Assembly (NCBI RefSeq): GCF_004634215.1
Contig: NZ_SMMH01000001.1
Span: 124,001-188,000, forward strand
Origin: Deinococcus fonticola
GTDB taxonomy: Bacteria; Deinococcota; Deinococci; Deinococcales; Deinococcaceae
DNA: 64,000 nucleotides
Direction: 5' to 3'
Part shown: positions 62,761-64,000 of the stretch, piece after piece
How positions within the stretch are numbered: position 1 is the stretch's first letter
How the letters are laid out: each line of letters starts with the position of its first letter
Position numbers and translations under genes: made by a program
Notes under the pieces: model-generated
Database searches by the model: none
What the model was told of the DNA's origin: nothing
Seen by the model: the letters and a program-made list of their open reading frames with translations, nothing else

Positions 62761-62790
62761 TTGCCAAAGTGTTTCCAGTGGGACTACACT
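62761..62790 (+). promoter_or_regulatory. Promoter of the aminotransferase gene
   Basis: TTGCCA (62761-62766) and TACACT (62785-62790) are 18 bases apart, nine bases before the ATG, giving a leader of only a few bases. Confidence 0.65.
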
Positions 62791-62799
62791 GTTGGAGAC

Positions 62800-63963
62800 A
62801 TGAGTGATTTCCCGACGGAACACGTGCTGCTCACCCCTGGCCCCACGCCCATCCACCCCCGCGCCATGCAGGCCCTCACGCGCCCCATGCTGGGCCACAT
62901 GGATCCCGAAGTGTTCGCCCTGAACAGCGACATTCAGGCCGACCTGCGCGTCATGTACGGCACTGAACCGGAGACCTTCACCGCCCTGCTGGCCGGTACT
63001 GGCAGCCTGGGCATGGAAGCCGGATTCGCCAACCTGGTCGAACCCGGCGACGAGGTGCTGGTGTGCGCCAACGGCAGTTTCGGACGGCGCATGGCCGAAA
63101 TGGCCGCCCGTTACGGCGCGAAAGTCCGGCTGGTGACCGCTCCCCTGGGCGAGGCCATCCGGCCCCAGGACGTGGCCGCGCAGCTCACGGACGACGTGCG
63201 GATGGTCGCCGTCGTTCATGGCGAGACGAGCACCGGCGTGCTGAACCCGGTGCCGGAAATTGCCGAGCTGGTCAGGTCAAGTGGCGCCCTTTTCACGGTG
63301 GACGCCGTGACCACGGCCGGCATGGAACCCTTTCACATGCGTGACTGGGGGGTGGATTACGCCTACACCGGCGCGCAGAAGTGCCTCTCGGCGCCTCCTG
63401 GCCTGGCGCCCATCGCCGTGAGTGAACGCGCCTTCGCCCGCTTCGGGGCCAGGCGTACCCCCACGCCGCTGTGGTACGGCGACCTGGGCGGCCTGCGCGA
63501 CTACTGGGTGGATCACACCTACCACCACACCGTCCCGGTGAATCTGCACTTTGCCTTCCAGGCTGCCCTGTGTGCCGCCTTGGAGGAGGGCCTGGAACAC
63601 CGCCAGCGCCGCGTGCGCCAGATGGGCCGCGTGATCACCCGCACCCTCGAGCCCCTGGGTTTTAGCCCCTATGTCCGCCGACCCGAGGAGCGGCTGCCCA
63701 CCGTGCTGGCCCTGCGCCTCCCCGAAGGCTTTGACGACGCGGCAATCCGCGGGCAACTGCGGCAACGGGACATCAGCGTCACCGGCGGCCTGGGGCCAAC
63801 TGCCGGCGTGATATGGCGCCTGGGCCTGATGGGCGAAAGCGCCCGCCCGGAGCCCTACCGCAGGCTGATGACGGCGCTGGGAGACCTGCTGGGCGACCGC
63901 GACCTCGCAGACCGCTACGAGCACCATCTGCAAGAGGAGACACGCGAACTCGTCAGCGTATAA
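62800..63963 (+). CDS. Class V aminotransferase (serine/alanine-glyoxylate type)
   Basis: PLP-dependent enzyme of 387 residues. [16 protein letters not shown] opens the family, with [13 protein letters not shown] and [11 protein letters not shown] around the cofactor; the PLP Asp is in [10 protein letters not shown] and the Schiff-base Lys in [16 protein letters not shown]. This fits alanine-glyoxylate or serine-pyruvate transaminases of photorespiration-like/glycine metabolism, and aspartate-using phosphoserine relatives cannot be excluded. PLP use beside pdxST is suggestive only. ATG 62800 follows TACACT by nine bases. Confidence 0.9.
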   Translation: MSDFPTEHVLLTPGPTPIHPRAMQALTRPMLGHMDPEVFALNSDIQADLRVMYGTEPETFTALLAGTGSLGMEAGFANLVEPGDEVLVCANGSFGRRMAEMAARYGAKVRLVTAPLGEAIRPQDVAAQLTDDVRMVAVVHGETSTGVLNPVPEIAELVRSSGALFTVDAVTTAGMEPFHMRDWGVDYAYTGAQKCLSAPPGLAPIAVSERAFARFGARRTPTPLWYGDLGGLRDYWVDHTYHHTVPVNLHFAFQAALCAALEEGLEHRQRRVRQMGRVITRTLEPLGFSPYVRRPEERLPTVLALRLPEGFDDAAIRGQLRQRDISVTGGLGPTAGVIWRLGLMGESARPEPYRRLMTALGDLLGDRDLADRYEHHLQEETRELVSV

Positions 63964-63977
63964 ACCGCCGCATGACC

Positions 63978-64000
63978 CGGGCGCTCAGCTCATGCGCCCG
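63978..64000 (+). terminator. Hairpin after the aminotransferase gene, cut by the window end
   Basis: CGGGCGC and GCGCCCG pair perfectly around nine bases; the sequence that would show a T-tract is outside the window. Confidence 0.55.

Overview
The window is GC-rich, gene-dense bacterial chromosome and reads as Deinococcus. The rimP-nusA-ylxR-infB cluster, sucCD, secA, argS, ileS and rho are all single-copy housekeeping genes. Several small proteins (DUF3809-like, YbjN-like, DUF402) resemble families common in Deinococcus, bshA implies bacillithiol, and ileS carries a T-box leader. At least 17 genes have a TAnnnT -10 hexamer only 5-9 bases before the start codon, the leaderless-mRNA signature known from Deinococcus. 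There is no rRNA, tRNA, CRISPR array, prophage or complete insertion sequence.

Layout. 0-7 kb: end of an acyl-CoA dehydrogenase, a GNAT acetyltransferase, fhs, a frameshifted CHASE2-GGDEF gene and an ABC-F ATPase. 7-15 kb: orphan histidine kinase, TrmH-family methyltransferase, then an envelope/glycan group (NodB-like protein lacking catalytic residues, GT4, GT2, active-looking NodB deacetylase, unknown coupled gene). 15-19 kb: hemolysin III, M20 amidohydrolase, orphan peptide-binding protein. 19-23 kb: rimP-nusA-ylxR-infB behind an attenuator-like leader. 23-28 kb: a broken family-3 binding protein, three small conserved genes, argS. 28-36 kb: haem genes (hemE, hemH, hemY/cgoX), ilvD and secreted unknowns. 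36-42 kb: cell-wall amidase and, divergently, a lipoprotein plus a subtilisin-like lipoprotein protease. 42-50 kb: secA, nitroreductase, YbjN-like protein, RlpA-like protein, Xaa-Pro peptidase, sucCD. 50-57 kb: secreted proteins, bshA, and a T-box-cupin-ileS unit. 57-64 kb: transaldolase-rho-response regulator, pdxST, two alpha/beta hydrolases, a class V aminotransferase.

The most unusual content is non-coding. (1) A 48-bp gap-free element occurs three times (45472, 52455, 61052), each time just upstream of a transcription unit (nitroreductase, bshA, alpha/beta hydrolases). It has GTGAA/TTCAC half-sites that can form two mutually exclusive RNA hairpins. (2) A dispersed ~75-120 bp repeat (14653-14773 and ~24351-24434), with TCTAGAGCA-type termini in one copy, supplies the TAG of the -10 box of the gene that follows it. 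(3) The rimP-nusA leader can fold either as an intrinsic terminator or as a Shine-Dalgarno-sequestering hairpin. (4) A long perfect inverted repeat separates pdxS and pdxT. Three coding regions are broken by frameshifts or nonsense changes.
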